A stretch of DNA of 64,000 nucleotides from UBA60 sp964587885 (lineage in GTDB: Archaea; Thermoplasmatota; Poseidoniia; Poseidoniales; Poseidoniaceae). The position numbers and the translations under genes are program-made. The DNA is taken from positions 1 through 64,000 of the forward strand of contig CAZPME010000010.1 of NCBI GenBank assembly GCA_964587885.1, given 5' to 3'. The stretch's first letter is position 1. Each line of letters begins with the position of its first letter. A model generated the notes under the pieces. That model had not been told where the DNA came from. It did not search any database and worked only from the letters and a program-made list of their open reading frames with translations. Below, one piece after another: positions 31,930-41,916 of this stretch.

Positions 31930-34665
31930 ATGATGAGTGATGATGATTTACCTGAAAACCCAACCGATAATCAAGTTCGACACACAGTCGATCAAGAGAT
32001 GCAAACGTCATACATTAACTATGCAATGTCAGTCATAATTGGACGTGCATTGCCCGAAGTTCGCGATGGTTTGAAGCCGGTTCACCGCCGTGTTTTGTAT
32101 GGTATGTACGAGGCCGGGCACACATCTGACCGTTCATATTCCAAATCAGCCCGCTCAGTTGGTGAAGTCATGGGTAAATTTCACCCTCATGGTGACCAAT
32201 CAATCTACGATACGATGGTTCGTATGGCACAAGATTTCAGTTTGCGATATCCACTAATTGATGGACAGGGTAATTTCGGAAGTATTGATGGAGACAAGGC
32301 TGCTGCGATGCGATATACTGAAAGTCGGCTTGACCGCTTGTCAAAGCATATGTTAGACGACATAAAGAAAGATACTGTTAATTTCCAACCAAATTTCGAT
32401 GAATCTGAACAAGAGCCGCAGGTATTGCCAGCCCGCTTGCCTAACCTACTCCTCAATGGTAGCGATGGTATTGCTGTCGGTATGGCCACGAAAATCCCTC
32501 CACATAACCTCACGGAAGTAGCTTCTGCTGTCCATTTGCACATTGACAGAATTATTGAAGAGGGAGATGAAAATAGTGACCCTGAAACCCCCCCCATTAT
32601 TGATATTGGCGAATATATGCAACATATGAGGGGCCCAGATTTCCCCACTGGTGCAACCATCCATGGCATCGACGGTATTCGTGACATGTACGAAACTGGA
32701 CACGGCAGATTCCACGTTAGGGCACATTGTGAAGTATTCGATGATGACAATGGTAAACGTATTGTTGTTCACGAAATTCCCTATCAAGTAAAGAAAGCGG
32801 GTATGCTAGAAGGTATCGCGGAACTGGTCAGCAAAGAAACCGTCAAGGGAATCAGGGATATTCGAGATGAGTCAAGTAAGGAAGGTATTCGCGTAGTCAT
32901 TGAAATCAAACAAAATGCTGACCCACATGCCGTACTGAACCAGTTGTACCGTTCTAGTCGCCTACAGGAGTCCTACTCAGCTAATATGATGGGCATTATC
33001 AACAAACAACCAGTACAACTTACACTACCTATGATACTGCATGCATACGTACGTCATCGTGAAGAAGTCATTCGACGCCGCACACAATTTGATCTCGTGA
33101 AAGCTGAGGCTCGCGCACATGTCCTTGAAGGTCTTGTCAAAGCGCAAGCACGCATTGATGATGTTGTTGCTGCTGGAAAGGGCGCGGATAGTCGCGAACA
33201 TTTTGAGCAAATATTGCGTGGTGAGATTAAATTTGGAAAAATTGCCACCTTTGATTTCACTGAGCCACAGGCCAAAGCAATTGCAGAACGTCGACTTTAC
33301 CAACTCTCAAAAATGGATACTAAGAAAGTAGATGATGAATTCAATGAACTCCAAACTGCCATTGCTGAATATAACTCAATTCTAGCAAGTCGTAGCCGGC
33401 AGTTGGAGATTCTATTAACCGAATTAGATGAAATGGTCGAGAAACATGGGGATGAACGTCGTACCAATGTTGACCCTATGCCACTTTCAATGGACCGTGA
33501 AGACCTCGTCGAAGAACGCGCAATCGTCATTTCACTTTCCGAGGATAATTACATTCGTCATCTCCCTGTAGAAGCATTCCGCGTGCAGAATCGTGGTGGA
33601 AAGGGTCTCAAAGGAGTCACCACGAAGAATGAAGACTTCCCCAAATCCATCTTGACATGTTTCAGCAAAGATAGACTCCTCATCTTCACAGACCAAGGTC
33701 GTGTCTACGGACTAAAGGCATGGGAAACTCCGCAAGGAAGTCGCCACAGCCGAGGTAGTCACATACGAAACCTAATAGAAAGATTACGTGAAGATGAAAA
33801 GGTCGTTACAATTCTGCCAATATCCAAGGAACTACAAGAAAATCCTGATGGACATTATCTGATATTTGCAACCCATGAAGGCGTCGTAAAGCGTTCCAAA
33901 CTTGAAGATTATACCCGAATCAATCGAAATGGAAAATATGCATTAAAATTCAAGAGTGACACAGATACACTTGTTGCGGTTCGCGAATCTACTGATGATG
34001 ACCACGTGGTCCTAGTTTCCAGAAATGGTAAAGCATGCCGATTCAAACCCAGTGAAACGAAAGTTAAGGATGATGGAGCGACTGTTTTTACTGTCAAGGT
34101 TCAGGGAAGAGTGACCGCAGGTGTTCGTGGAATGAGATTAAAAGAAGGTGATTCCGTTGTTGGGATGATTGCAACCTCGAATGAGGAAACACATGTTCTC
34201 ACACTTTCAAAGTTCGGAATGGCGAAGCGAAGTCGTCTAGGTGATGGTGAGATGCATGACGTACTGGATGATAATGGTGAGAAGGTTATAGATGAACGAA
34301 CCGGTAAATGTAAGCAAGAGCGCGATGGTTATCGGAAAACCAGCCGGGGTGCTGGTGGAGTTGGAACCATGAAGTTGAATGAGGAACCTAAAGATGAAAT
34401 TGTACGAGTTCATACCATACCTGATTTAGGTGACCAGTTATTCTTGCTAACTTCCAAGGGTATGATGATTCGAGTTAGTGCAGACCAAACAAAAGAAACT
34501 ACAGGAAAGGCTACCAAGGGTACACGTGTAATGGAATTACGAGATCGTGACAAAGGTGGTTTTGTTGACGAGATCATCTTTTCTGCACGCTTGCCAGCCG
34601 AACTTGTCGATGAAGATGATGTGGAGCCTGTTTTAGAGGTCACTGGAGAGGGCGAAGAAGAGTAG
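31930..34665 (+). CDS. gyrA: DNA gyrase subunit A (bacterial type)
   Basis: DNA breakage-reunion subunit of gyrase, 911 residues. Catalytic Tyr129 in AAMRYTESRL, with ALPEVRDGLKPVHRRVLYGM and GKFHPHGDQSIYDT upstream. The C-terminal beta-pinwheel contains a GyrA-box-like QNRGGKG (consensus QRRGGKG) near residue 555, which marks gyrase rather than topo IV ParC. GAGGTGA at 31922-31928 precedes two ATGs (31930 and 31933); the second has better spacing. Likely translated with gyrB in one message. Confidence 0.96.
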   Translation: MMSDDDLPENPTDNQVRHTVDQEMQTSYINYAMSVIIGRALPEVRDGLKPVHRRVLYGMYEAGHTSDRSYSKSARSVGEVMGKFHPHGDQSIYDTMVRMAQDFSLRYPLIDGQGNFGSIDGDKAAAMRYTESRLDRLSKHMLDDIKKDTVNFQPNFDESEQEPQVLPARLPNLLLNGSDGIAVGMATKIPPHNLTEVASAVHLHIDRIIEEGDENSDPETPPIIDIGEYMQHMRGPDFPTGATIHGIDGIRDMYETGHGRFHVRAHCEVFDDDNGKRIVVHEIPYQVKKAGMLEGIAELVSKETVKGIRDIRDESSKEGIRVVIEIKQNADPHAVLNQLYRSSRLQESYSANMMGIINKQPVQLTLPMILHAYVRHREEVIRRRTQFDLVKAEARAHVLEGLVKAQARIDDVVAAGKGADSREHFEQILRGEIKFGKIATFDFTEPQAKAIAERRLYQLSKMDTKKVDDEFNELQTAIAEYNSILASRSRQLEILLTELDEMVEKHGDERRTNVDPMPLSMDREDLVEERAIVISLSEDNYIRHLPVEAFRVQNRGGKGLKGVTTKNEDFPKSILTCFSKDRLLIFTDQGRVYGLKAWETPQGSRHSRGSHIRNLIERLREDEKVVTILPISKELQENPDGHYLIFATHEGVVKRSKLEDYTRINRNGKYALKFKSDTDTLVAVRESTDDDHVVLVSRNGKACRFKPSETKVKDDGATVFTVKVQGRVTAGVRGMRLKEGDSVVGMIATSNEETHVLTLSKFGMAKRSRLGDGEMHDVLDDNGEKVIDERTGKCKQERDGYRKTSRGAGGVGTMKLNEEPKDEIVRVHTIPDLGDQLFLLTSKGMMIRVSADQTKETTGKATKGTRVMELRDRDKGGFVDEIIFSARLPAELVDEDDVEPVLEVTGEGEEE

Positions 34666-34709
34666 CCGCCTAGCCAGAGATTCGGTGCGTGAGGTTCAAG
34701 ACATAGCGG

Positions 34710-34725
34710 TGCATCATCCGATGCA
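34710..34725. repeat. small inverted repeat between gyrA and LeuA-like gene
   Basis: TGCATC (34710-34715) and GATGCA (34720-34725) around ATCC, 20 bases before the next ATG and 45 after the gyrA stop. Could form a 6-bp hairpin; no T-run follows, so a terminator is unlikely. Confidence 0.3.
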
Positions 34726-34745
34726 TAGCAGGCTTGGTGAGTAAC

Positions 34746-36002
34746 ATGCAAGAAAGTGATTTGATTTATGATTGGAATGTAATCGATTATGATTTTTCAC
34801 GCAATCCCGCCAACCATCCACATGGAGTTTGGTTTGATGATGAAACTCTAAGAGATGGCTTGCAAAGCCCAAGTGCTCGCAATCCGACCATTGAACAGAA
34901 AATTGAATTGCTCACATATATGGAAAAACTTGGCCTGCAAAAGGTCGACTTGGGATTACCTGGAGCAGGACCTTTTCACATAGACCATATTGATTCAATG
35001 TTGAGCCACATCAAAGAAAATGATTTTGAAATCCGTCCAGGATGCGCTGTAAGAACTGTGATTGGTGACATAGAGCCGCTTGTTGAGTTACAAGCCAAGC
35101 ACGAAATACAAATTCAAGCCAGTGCTTTCCTTGGTACTAGTCCGATTCGACAATTCGCAGAAAATTGGACTATGGAAAAACTCCTCTCGACCCTAGAATC
35201 AGCGGTTGGTTTTGCTGTCGAGGCTGATATTCCCGTGATGTTCGTGACCGAAGATACAACCCGGAGTAAACCAGAAGATGTCAAAGCGATTTACACTAGG
35301 GCCATTGAATTAGGTGCCGATCGAATCTGTGTATGTGATACATGTGGTCACGTCACCCCCAATGGCGTAAGAAAATTACTCACCTTCATCCAAGATGAAG
35401 TAATTCCAGACGCAGGAGTAAAACGAAGGGATATCGAAGTGAACTGGCACGGTCATCAGGATCGAGGCTTAGGGGTTGCCAACAATCTTGCCGCGGTCGA
35501 AGCAGGGGCTGATGTAATTCATGGCACTGCTTTAGGAGTTGGTGAACGCGCGGGGAATGCTCCGCTTGATCAGACTCTGGTTAATCTCAAATTGATGGGT
35601 GTAATCGATAATGACTTGACTGCATTGGATGAATACATGCGTAAGGCTCACGAATATGTCGAAGTTGCACTACCACGAAATTATCCAGTATTCGGTGAAG
35701 ATGCGTTTGAGACCGGCACAGGAGTTCATGCTTCAGCGGTTATCAAGGCGATGAAGAAAGGTGACCATTGGTTAGCTGACCGTGTCTATTCGGGAGTACC
35801 AGCACAGGATTTCGGCCTACAACAAAAAATTCGTATCGGCCATATGAGTGGGCGCTCAAATATTGTCTGGTGGCTTGAACAACGTGGGTACGAAGTTTCC
35901 GATGAGTTGGTATCTCATATGTTTGAAATTGCCAAAGGTCAGCGTCGATTAATGGATGACACTGAAGTAATGGCGGCGATTGAAGATTTCAACAATTCAT
36001 GA
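34746..36002 (+). CDS. LeuA-like (DRE-TIM) acyl-transfer enzyme, 2-isopropylmalate/homocitrate synthase family
   Basis: A 418-residue TIM-barrel enzyme condensing acetyl-CoA with a 2-oxo acid. Motifs: DDETLRDGLQS near residue 30 (DRE motif D-x-T-L-R-D-G-x-Q), CVCDTCGHVTPNG, and the metal ligands NWHGHQDRGLGVANN, then GTALGVGERAGNAPLD. The C-terminal LeuA regulatory dimer domain is missing, as in homocitrate synthases and some archaeal enzymes. Whether the product is 2-isopropylmalate, homocitrate or citramalate cannot be read from sequence. GGTGAGTAAC precedes the ATG at 34746. Convergent with the next gene. Confidence 0.8.
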   Translation: MQESDLIYDWNVIDYDFSRNPANHPHGVWFDDETLRDGLQSPSARNPTIEQKIELLTYMEKLGLQKVDLGLPGAGPFHIDHIDSMLSHIKENDFEIRPGCAVRTVIGDIEPLVELQAKHEIQIQASAFLGTSPIRQFAENWTMEKLLSTLESAVGFAVEADIPVMFVTEDTTRSKPEDVKAIYTRAIELGADRICVCDTCGHVTPNGVRKLLTFIQDEVIPDAGVKRRDIEVNWHGHQDRGLGVANNLAAVEAGADVIHGTALGVGERAGNAPLDQTLVNLKLMGVIDNDLTALDEYMRKAHEYVEVALPRNYPVFGEDAFETGTGVHASAVIKAMKKGDHWLADRVYSGVPAQDFGLQQKIRIGHMSGRSNIVWWLEQRGYEVSDELVSHMFEIAKGQRRLMDDTEVMAAIEDFNNS

Positions 36003-37505
36003 TTATTTGTTGGTCTTTTTCTTGGTCCGACGGCGAGGGATTTCCTCACCTGCTTCTCCAGATTCACTTCCAGCGCCATTGCTAACCCACTCATTTCGCC
36101 ATTCAGCATCTACCGAGCCTCCTGACCATTCACCTTCAAGGGAGATTTCATCAATATCCTCTTCTCGCCATACCGGTTCTTCTTCAGAACCAGCGACAAT
36201 AAAACGGCTTTCCTCGTCACATTGATCTAATACTAGGTCAAGATGCTTGGCCAATGGTAAGAAATGCCCTACCGGTGCACCTGCAGTAACAAATGGATTC
36301 GTTGCAGTACAAATTAGAAGGCCATCTTTTGGTGCAACAATGTCAACCGAAAGACCAGGAGTTCCGGGGTCAGTGATTTTGGCAACAACATCGCCTTGTT
36401 GCACAACTGAAGATGGCTCTACGTGCATATCAAGCAAGCCACCTTCGCTGGCTCGTAACCAAGTTGAACCACTAGCTAGCAATCTAAATTTGGGACGTGT
36501 AGGATTACCTGGAATCACATGTAAAGTTCGCAAGACGTTGAGCACTCCATTGACAGCCACCTGTACAGATTCTTGGTCAAGACTATCGGCACCACCACCT
36601 TCGTAGGTGAGGGCTCCTATTCCATGTTCCATCGCCACCCGACGCAAACTACCTCGTGGTGGTTTTGAATCTAGAATCACCTCTATTCCAAAGGCCTTAG
36701 CAATGATGTTTGAATGGGCATCAGAGAGATAAGCACGAACTTGTGGCATATTACTACGGCCTTTGGCCGCACTATGTAAGTCGACCAAATAATCAGTACC
36801 TGTAATCAAATCATTCCAAACTCGATAAGCAACTCGAGCAGTAGTACTACCTTTGATTCGGCCTGGGAATTCTCGATTCAAATCACGACCATCGGGAAAA
36901 TCTCGTTGCATATTACGATAACCAGGTAAATTGATTATTGGTAAGATTCGAATAACTCCAGCAACATGTTGAGGGTCTAAGGCTCGGACTGGGTCGGTCA
37001 TTGTGGTCGATAATAGATGTGAACAGGCACTTGGCCCGGTCAATTCATCACCATGAATCCCTGCCGAAATAGTAACTGTTGGACCAGGTCTTGAGCCATT
37101 GATGACAGTGATGGGAATATTCCACGAATCCCCTAGATTCGTATCAAGAAGAGGTATTGTGAATGAACGCATTGTTCCTGGTTTAATCCGCTTTCGCATG
37201 AGAACATGAGTTTTGACTCCAGAAGAACGATCCCACTCGTCTTTATGCTCTGCTTTGTGATCTTCCATCGCCTCCTTAATCGCTCGACGTCTTTTACTCG
37301 GGAGCTCATGAGCAAGTCTAACTTTACGCTTTGCAATAGGCTTAGGTTTACGTTTTGAAGAAGTCTTTTTCTTCTTAGATGGGGAGTTTTCTTTACTCTT
37401 AGAATCTACCTGTTCTTGAATTTCAACCTCAAGTGCCGGGTTTTTTTCCACCGGCTCATCATCAGGAGAATCCGAACTCGGTGAAGTCGGCTTTTCGTCC
37501 TCCAT
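36003..37505 (-). CDS. succinylglutamate desuccinylase/aspartoacylase-like zinc hydrolase
   Basis: M14-like metallohydrolase of the AstE/AspA family, 500 residues. Zinc ligands appear in GIHGDELTG (His and Glu) and DLHSAAKG (His). RDLNREFPGR is the family's substrate-binding segment. The family removes N-acyl groups from amino acids. The N-terminal about 90 residues are low complexity and lysine-rich (KKKKTSSKRKPKPIAKRK), and the C-terminus ends in a basic tail (RRRTKKKTNK). This is unusual for the family, suggesting binding to nucleic acid or a surface. I start at ATG 37505 (MEDEKPTS); 37565 is an alternative. Confidence 0.75.
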   Translation of the reverse strand: MEDEKPTSPSSDSPDDEPVEKNPALEVEIQEQVDSKSKENSPSKKKKTSSKRKPKPIAKRKVRLAHELPSKRRRAIKEAMEDHKAEHKDEWDRSSGVKTHVLMRKRIKPGTMRSFTIPLLDTNLGDSWNIPITVINGSRPGPTVTISAGIHGDELTGPSACSHLLSTTMTDPVRALDPQHVAGVIRILPIINLPGYRNMQRDFPDGRDLNREFPGRIKGSTTARVAYRVWNDLITGTDYLVDLHSAAKGRSNMPQVRAYLSDAHSNIIAKAFGIEVILDSKPPRGSLRRVAMEHGIGALTYEGGGADSLDQESVQVAVNGVLNVLRTLHVIPGNPTRPKFRLLASGSTWLRASEGGLLDMHVEPSSVVQQGDVVAKITDPGTPGLSVDIVAPKDGLLICTATNPFVTAGAPVGHFLPLAKHLDLVLDQCDEESRFIVAGSEEEPVWREEDIDEISLEGEWSGGSVDAEWRNEWVSNGAGSESGEAGEEIPRRRTKKKTNK

Positions 37506-37591
37506 GACCTTGCCCAATCCATATCCAACATGAATGTGACCCCTTGTTGATGTCGACGGGTTCATCTTCCTCCCTCCATCACCCTATTCAT

Positions 37592-38059
37592 ATGGGCGAG
37601 GTGGGAGTGCAGAGAAAATACGCTCCAAAATCAATTTGTTTTGGCTGTGGACCCGCAAATGAGAAAGGGTTGCAAATAGATTCTTACCGAATTGAAAATG
37701 GACTGGAAATGTTCTTTGAACCAAATGATGAGCATCAAGCATTTCCTGGAATGATTAATGGCGGAATTATCGGTTCACTACTAGATTGCCATGGCAATTG
37801 GACCGCAGCAATAGCCCTAATGGATGCCAGTGGTGAAAGTGAGCCACCGTGCACGGTTACCGCTGGATATAGCGTGAAATTATTACGCCCTACGCCACAT
37901 GGCGAAAAATTGCATATCACTTCACAAATTACAGAGTTAGGTGCCGACCGTGCTAAAGTCGAAATGGAATTAATTGCGGCGGGTAAAGTCTGTGCAACCG
38001 GTTCTGGATTATTCGTCGCGGTAAAAGAAGGCCATCCTGCTCATCACCGCTGGAATTAG
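37592..38059 (+). CDS. PaaI-type hotdog thioesterase
   Basis: A 155-residue hotdog-fold thioesterase hydrolysing an acyl-CoA. Seen: CFGCGPANEKGL, AFPGMINGGIIGSLLDCHGNW (the G-x-x-x-S-L-x-D pattern of PaaI/YbgC-like enzymes), and TAGYSVKLLRPTPHGEKL. ATG at 37592, not the TTG at 37544, since the fold begins there. Divergent from the AstE-like gene, 86 bases away. Physiological acyl group unknown. Confidence 0.82.
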   Translation: MGEVGVQRKYAPKSICFGCGPANEKGLQIDSYRIENGLEMFFEPNDEHQAFPGMINGGIIGSLLDCHGNWTAAIALMDASGESEPPCTVTAGYSVKLLRPTPHGEKLHITSQITELGADRAKVEMELIAAGKVCATGSGLFVAVKEGHPAHHRWN

Positions 38060-38067
38060 GTGTTATT

Positions 38068-38577
38068 ATGAGCCTTGAAGAGATGAGGGACGAAGTATTG
38101 GTGCGAATGCTCGATTTAGGATTTCACCGCACTGATATTGATGAATTAGCGAAAATCAAACTTGGTTTTCTACGCCGAGATGCTACTCAAAGGCACGGAG
38201 TTACACGTTTCTTACCTAATTTGGACTTGGAGGGAAAACTAGGGCCCACAGATATCCGCAAGGTAGACTTGCATCGCCAATTGCTCTTGGATGAGTGGCG
38301 AAACTATGGTGAATATGTCTTATTTCACGAGTATTGTCACTGCCTAGGTTTTCCCAATCACGGAAAGGAGTTCAAACGCTTAGAGATCAAGTGGACTGAT
38401 GATTCAGCAAGACGAAGAGGAAGGGAATTTACCGACTACTTGAGGAATAGTTTGGCCAATTGGAATTGGTTCTGCCCTACTTGTCAACGTATTCACCCAC
38501 GACGGAACAAGTCGAATGGGCGCTACAAATGTCGTCAATGCGACTGCATCTTGCTCGATGTTCGAGTAGAAGCTTGA
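38068..38577 (+). CDS. SprT-like zinc metalloprotease
   Basis: A 169-residue protein with the SprT domain: FHEYCHCLGFPNHGKEFKRL carries HExxH (HEYCH) and a following His, and the C-terminus holds a zinc ribbon, CPTCQRIHPRRNKSN...CRQCDCIL. SprT/Spartan relatives cleave DNA-protein crosslinks in eukaryotes; the archaeal role is undemonstrated. Follows the thioesterase gene by eight bases on the same strand and is likely co-transcribed. ATG start. Confidence 0.8.
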   Translation: MSLEEMRDEVLVRMLDLGFHRTDIDELAKIKLGFLRRDATQRHGVTRFLPNLDLEGKLGPTDIRKVDLHRQLLLDEWRNYGEYVLFHEYCHCLGFPNHGKEFKRLEIKWTDDSARRRGREFTDYLRNSLANWNWFCPTCQRIHPRRNKSNGRYKCRQCDCILLDVRVEA

Positions 38578-39231
38578 TCAAACCTTGCCGAGAAGTTCAT
38601 TGAGCATCTCTTTCTCAGAATCGTCGATTTTTCCATCTTCTAATGCTTTAGTAATGGTAGCGATGTCTGCCTTCTTCAATTTAGCCTTGCTTGCAGCATC
38701 GGTGATTAATGCTAATTCATCGTCACTGACCTTACCATCTCTAATGGCCGAATTGATGGCCGCACGAGTCGCCAACATTGCTGCTTCTTCGTCACTAAGT
38801 CCAAGTGCGGTTTGTATTGCTTGCAATTCAACTAACTCATCATCTGAAATAACGCCGTCCTCAAAGGCCCTTTCGTAGGCTTCAAGTAAGAATCTCTTGT
38901 ACTGACCTGGGTGCATCAAAACATCACGAATCAATCCGTAATCGACCGAATCTTGTCGGCCTGTTGCCTCAAGAACAGCGATGCTGCGGCGGATTTCTTT
39001 GACTGCCATATCCTTCAATCCATGACCAGCCCAAACTGCACCAATTGCTACTACTGCAGATGAGAACCATTGCATAAATTCAGTTCCACTAGTTCCAGGA
39101 TTTAGTAAGAAGAATAAACCAATCATTGCCATAAGTGCACCTGAGAAAATCTCAACCCAATCATTTAGGTCAGGTTCATCATCAAAAACAGATAGTCGCG
39201 CTTCAATAATATCGCGGGTCTCATTGTCCAT
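38578..39231 (-). CDS. membrane protein with TerB-like helical domain
   Basis: A 217-residue protein with two transmembrane helices at about 28-45 and 52-70, then a soluble helical region resembling TerB-type folds. Three near-repeat acidic turns recur: FEDGVISDDELVEL, IRDGKVSDDELALI and LEDGKIDDSEKEML. Each looks like a D-G-x-hydrophobic-acidic calcium-type turn. The function is unknown; TerB domains occur in stress and tellurite-resistance systems. It ends directly at the SprT-like stop, tail to tail, and is divergent from hel308. Confidence 0.6.
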   Translation of the reverse strand: MDNETRDIIEARLSVFDDEPDLNDWVEIFSGALMAMIGLFFLLNPGTSGTEFMQWFSSAVVAIGAVWAGHGLKDMAVKEIRRSIAVLEATGRQDSVDYGLIRDVLMHPGQYKRFLLEAYERAFEDGVISDDELVELQAIQTALGLSDEEAAMLATRAAINSAIRDGKVSDDELALITDAASKAKLKKADIATITKALEDGKIDDSEKEMLNELLGKV

Positions 39232-39330
39232 GATACCCTATGCAAAGACTCCAGCCTTTACCTTATCGCCAGCGCAATTCTCGGAATATACCATCGCGTT
39301 CATTTTGAACCCTTGCCACTATCAGGTGTT

Positions 39331-41916
39331 ATGGAGGCAGAAAAAGGAGTTGCTGGTCTTGCCCTCCCTGCCGGTGTTGCTGAATTTCTTTCCAACACTT
39401 GGAGCATTACTGAATTATATCCACCTCAAGCTGAAGCAATGCCTGCAGTCCTTTCTGGACGCAATACATTGCTAGCGATTCCCACCGCATCGGGAAAATC
39501 TTTAGTTGCCTATCTCGCCATTTTGAAAAAATTACTTGATGTCGAACTTAATAGCCGAGCAATATACATTGTACCATTGAAAGCATTGGCTAGTGAGAAA
39601 TATGATGAATTAACTGAACTCTCAAAACCCTTTGGACTGAAGGTTGGTTTAGGAATTGGTGATCGGGATGGAGAAGCGAAAAATGTCGGCGGCAGCGACA
39701 TTATTGTATGCACTTCCGAAAAGTTGGATTCAATAATGAGATCCCGGCCAGATATTATCCAAAATGTCAGCATCGTCATAGCTGATGAATTTCATTTGAT
39801 TCACGATGGAGATCGTGGCCCAACAATGGAGGTAAATTTAGCCAGATTGCGTCATTGGCGGCCGAGTGCGCAGATCATTGCCCTTTCGGCTACAGTCGCC
39901 AACTCCCAAGAGTTGGCGGCATGGCTGAATGCTGAATTGATTACATCCAATTGGCGACCAGTTACCTTGGAAATGGCAACCATGGTAGAAGGGTGTATTG
40001 AAGCTCGCAAGAGGATAACTTCTGAATTATCCGGAGAAGCAACACTGCCACCACCACGGCAACTCGCCGGGCCTAAAAGTGCACCCACATGGTGCGCCCT
40101 ACTCGACACCTTGGATTCAGAAGGCCAACTAATTGTTTTCGTCTCAACCCGGCGGAGTGCACAATCCGAGGCCAGGAAATTAGCCGAAAGGTGTCGCAAA
40201 TATCTCACCAAAGAGGACCCTGAAAGGCTAGTCAGACTGAGCAAATTAGCTGAAAATATATCTTCCGAAAGCGACTCAAGCATGGGCGATGTTTTGGTTG
40301 CCGCGGTAAAAGGAGGTGTCGCATTCCACCATGCTGGATTGACTTCAAAACAGCGGCGGCTGATTGAAAGAGGCTTCAAGCGCGGCCTCATTGCGGCAAT
40401 TATTGCCACGCCCACCTTAGCAGCCGGTGTAAACCTGCCAGCCCGCCGAGTTCTTATTCGCGATCTAAAGCGATGGGACGGTGGAATGAGTCAATGGCTC
40501 TCTGTAATGGAGGTGAAGCAAATGTTAGGACGAGCTGGGCGTCCTCGCTATGACTCAATCGGTGAAGCATGGTTATTGTGCAAAAGCAATCAACCTCTCG
40601 AAGAAGCTGATATGGTAGCAGAACGCTATATCGAAGGAGATCCTGAAAAAGTGGTTTCCAAATTGGCTGCCGACCCACCGATGCGAGTTCACCTTCTAGC
40701 TGGAATTGCCAACGGTGGGCTGAACAGCCGGCAAGCGATACGCTCTTTCTTTGCCTCAACTTTTTTGGGACATACTCAACCAAAACAAGTTCTTGAGGAG
40801 AGAATTGATTCAATGTTGGCATGGCTTGTAGAAGAGAATTTCATTATTAGAGCCGGTGTTGATGAAGGCCTAGCAAAAAAATACTCGCAATCTCTTGATG
40901 ATGAAGTGCCGAAATCAGAGAATGATTGGGATGACGAGATTCCGGCGTGGGTGGCTGCAGCCAAATCTACTACTGGGGTGGACCTTGATTCAAACCAAGA
41001 GAACAAAGTTGTGACACGCCGAACCTCTGCGTATCCTCAACCTAATGTTGGTTTCCAACGTGCTAATGAATTAGAATTGACCTTGCCACTGAGGGTGAAA
41101 ACCGTTGATGAACCGGCGATGACTTACAAGGCGACCACCTTCGGGATCCGCACCTCTCAATTGTATATTGATCCATTATCTGCTACAATTTTGCGTACCG
41201 GTTTGCGGCGAGCAGTTAGGCGAATTGGCCGTAGTGATATGGAACTTGAAGTGACCAATTTTGGCCTAATCTTTCTCGCAGCAACAACTCCTGACTTCAT
41301 CGGATTTTGGGCACGCGATTCAGAGCGTGATGATTTGCACGTCAAGGGGAGCGCGGAAGAAGATGGGATATTGTATGAAATCAGCCTTGAGGATCGCTAT
41401 CTAGGGACGGTAAAATCTAGTTGGGTACTTGAAATGTGGAGCGATGAAAATACCGCTCGTGAAATTGAGAAGCGAATGGGAATTACCCCAGGTGATATGC
41501 GGGCACGCATTGAATTGATGGAATGGTTGCTATACTCGGCAAAGGAATTAGTTGCTGTCGACGACATTTTCCTTGATGAGCATCAATCATTCGTTTCAGA
41601 ATTAATTCAATCCATTGAGGTCTTGCGAAATCGCATTCGGCACGGTTGCCGTGCCGATCTTCTTGATTTGGTGACAATGAAGAATATCGGACGTTCTCGA
41701 GCACGTACATTGCAGAATTTTGGTGTTCGCCGACCTATAGATTTGCTAGAATTATCCGAACGCGACCTTGACCGGCTGATTTCACTACGTGGTTGGGGTC
41801 CTGTCTTGGTTGACAATCTTCTCAATAATGTAAGAGAAATCCTAGCAATTAAGGAAGAAAATGTGCCCGAACAACGACTAGATGATGAGCCTTTGCAAGG
41901 TGAGGGAATTGATTGA
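39331..41916 (+). CDS. hel308: Hel308-type Ski2-like DNA helicase
   Basis: Superfamily 2 helicase acting on stalled forks and branched DNA. 861 residues from ATG 39331: Walker A PTASGKS (51-57), DEFH (about 152-155) as motif II, LSATVANSQEL as motif III, and AGVNLPARRVLIRDLKRW and LGRAGRPRYDS for motifs V and VI. The C-terminal end carries a helix-hairpin-helix unit (MKNIGRSRARTLQNFG..RGWGPVLVDNLL). The ORF overlaps the next gene. Cgi121-Hel308 neighbourhood is a common archaeal pairing, supporting both calls. Confidence 0.92.
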   Translation: MEAEKGVAGLALPAGVAEFLSNTWSITELYPPQAEAMPAVLSGRNTLLAIPTASGKSLVAYLAILKKLLDVELNSRAIYIVPLKALASEKYDELTELSKPFGLKVGLGIGDRDGEAKNVGGSDIIVCTSEKLDSIMRSRPDIIQNVSIVIADEFHLIHDGDRGPTMEVNLARLRHWRPSAQIIALSATVANSQELAAWLNAELITSNWRPVTLEMATMVEGCIEARKRITSELSGEATLPPPRQLAGPKSAPTWCALLDTLDSEGQLIVFVSTRRSAQSEARKLAERCRKYLTKEDPERLVRLSKLAENISSESDSSMGDVLVAAVKGGVAFHHAGLTSKQRRLIERGFKRGLIAAIIATPTLAAGVNLPARRVLIRDLKRWDGGMSQWLSVMEVKQMLGRAGRPRYDSIGEAWLLCKSNQPLEEADMVAERYIEGDPEKVVSKLAADPPMRVHLLAGIANGGLNSRQAIRSFFASTFLGHTQPKQVLEERIDSMLAWLVEENFIIRAGVDEGLAKKYSQSLDDEVPKSENDWDDEIPAWVAAAKSTTGVDLDSNQENKVVTRRTSAYPQPNVGFQRANELELTLPLRVKTVDEPAMTYKATTFGIRTSQLYIDPLSATILRTGLRRAVRRIGRSDMELEVTNFGLIFLAATTPDFIGFWARDSERDDLHVKGSAEEDGILYEISLEDRYLGTVKSSWVLEMWSDENTAREIEKRMGITPGDMRARIELMEWLLYSAKELVAVDDIFLDEHQSFVSELIQSIEVLRNRIRHGCRADLLDLVTMKNIGRSRARTLQNFGVRRPIDLLELSERDLDRLISLRGWGPVLVDNLLNNVREILAIKEENVPEQRLDDEPLQGEGID

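Noticed and set aside
32205..32750. Long ORF antisense to gyrA (181 codons)
   Set aside because: Lies wholly inside gyrA on the other strand; composition follows the codon pattern of gyrA and it shows no family motif.
34666..34745. Possible tRNA or structured RNA after gyrA (GGTTCAAGA-like T-loop)
   Set aside because: No cloverleaf could be drawn; only a short 6-bp inverted repeat is present.
39852..40415. 187-codon ORF antisense to hel308
   Set aside because: Sits inside hel308 and has no recognisable motif.
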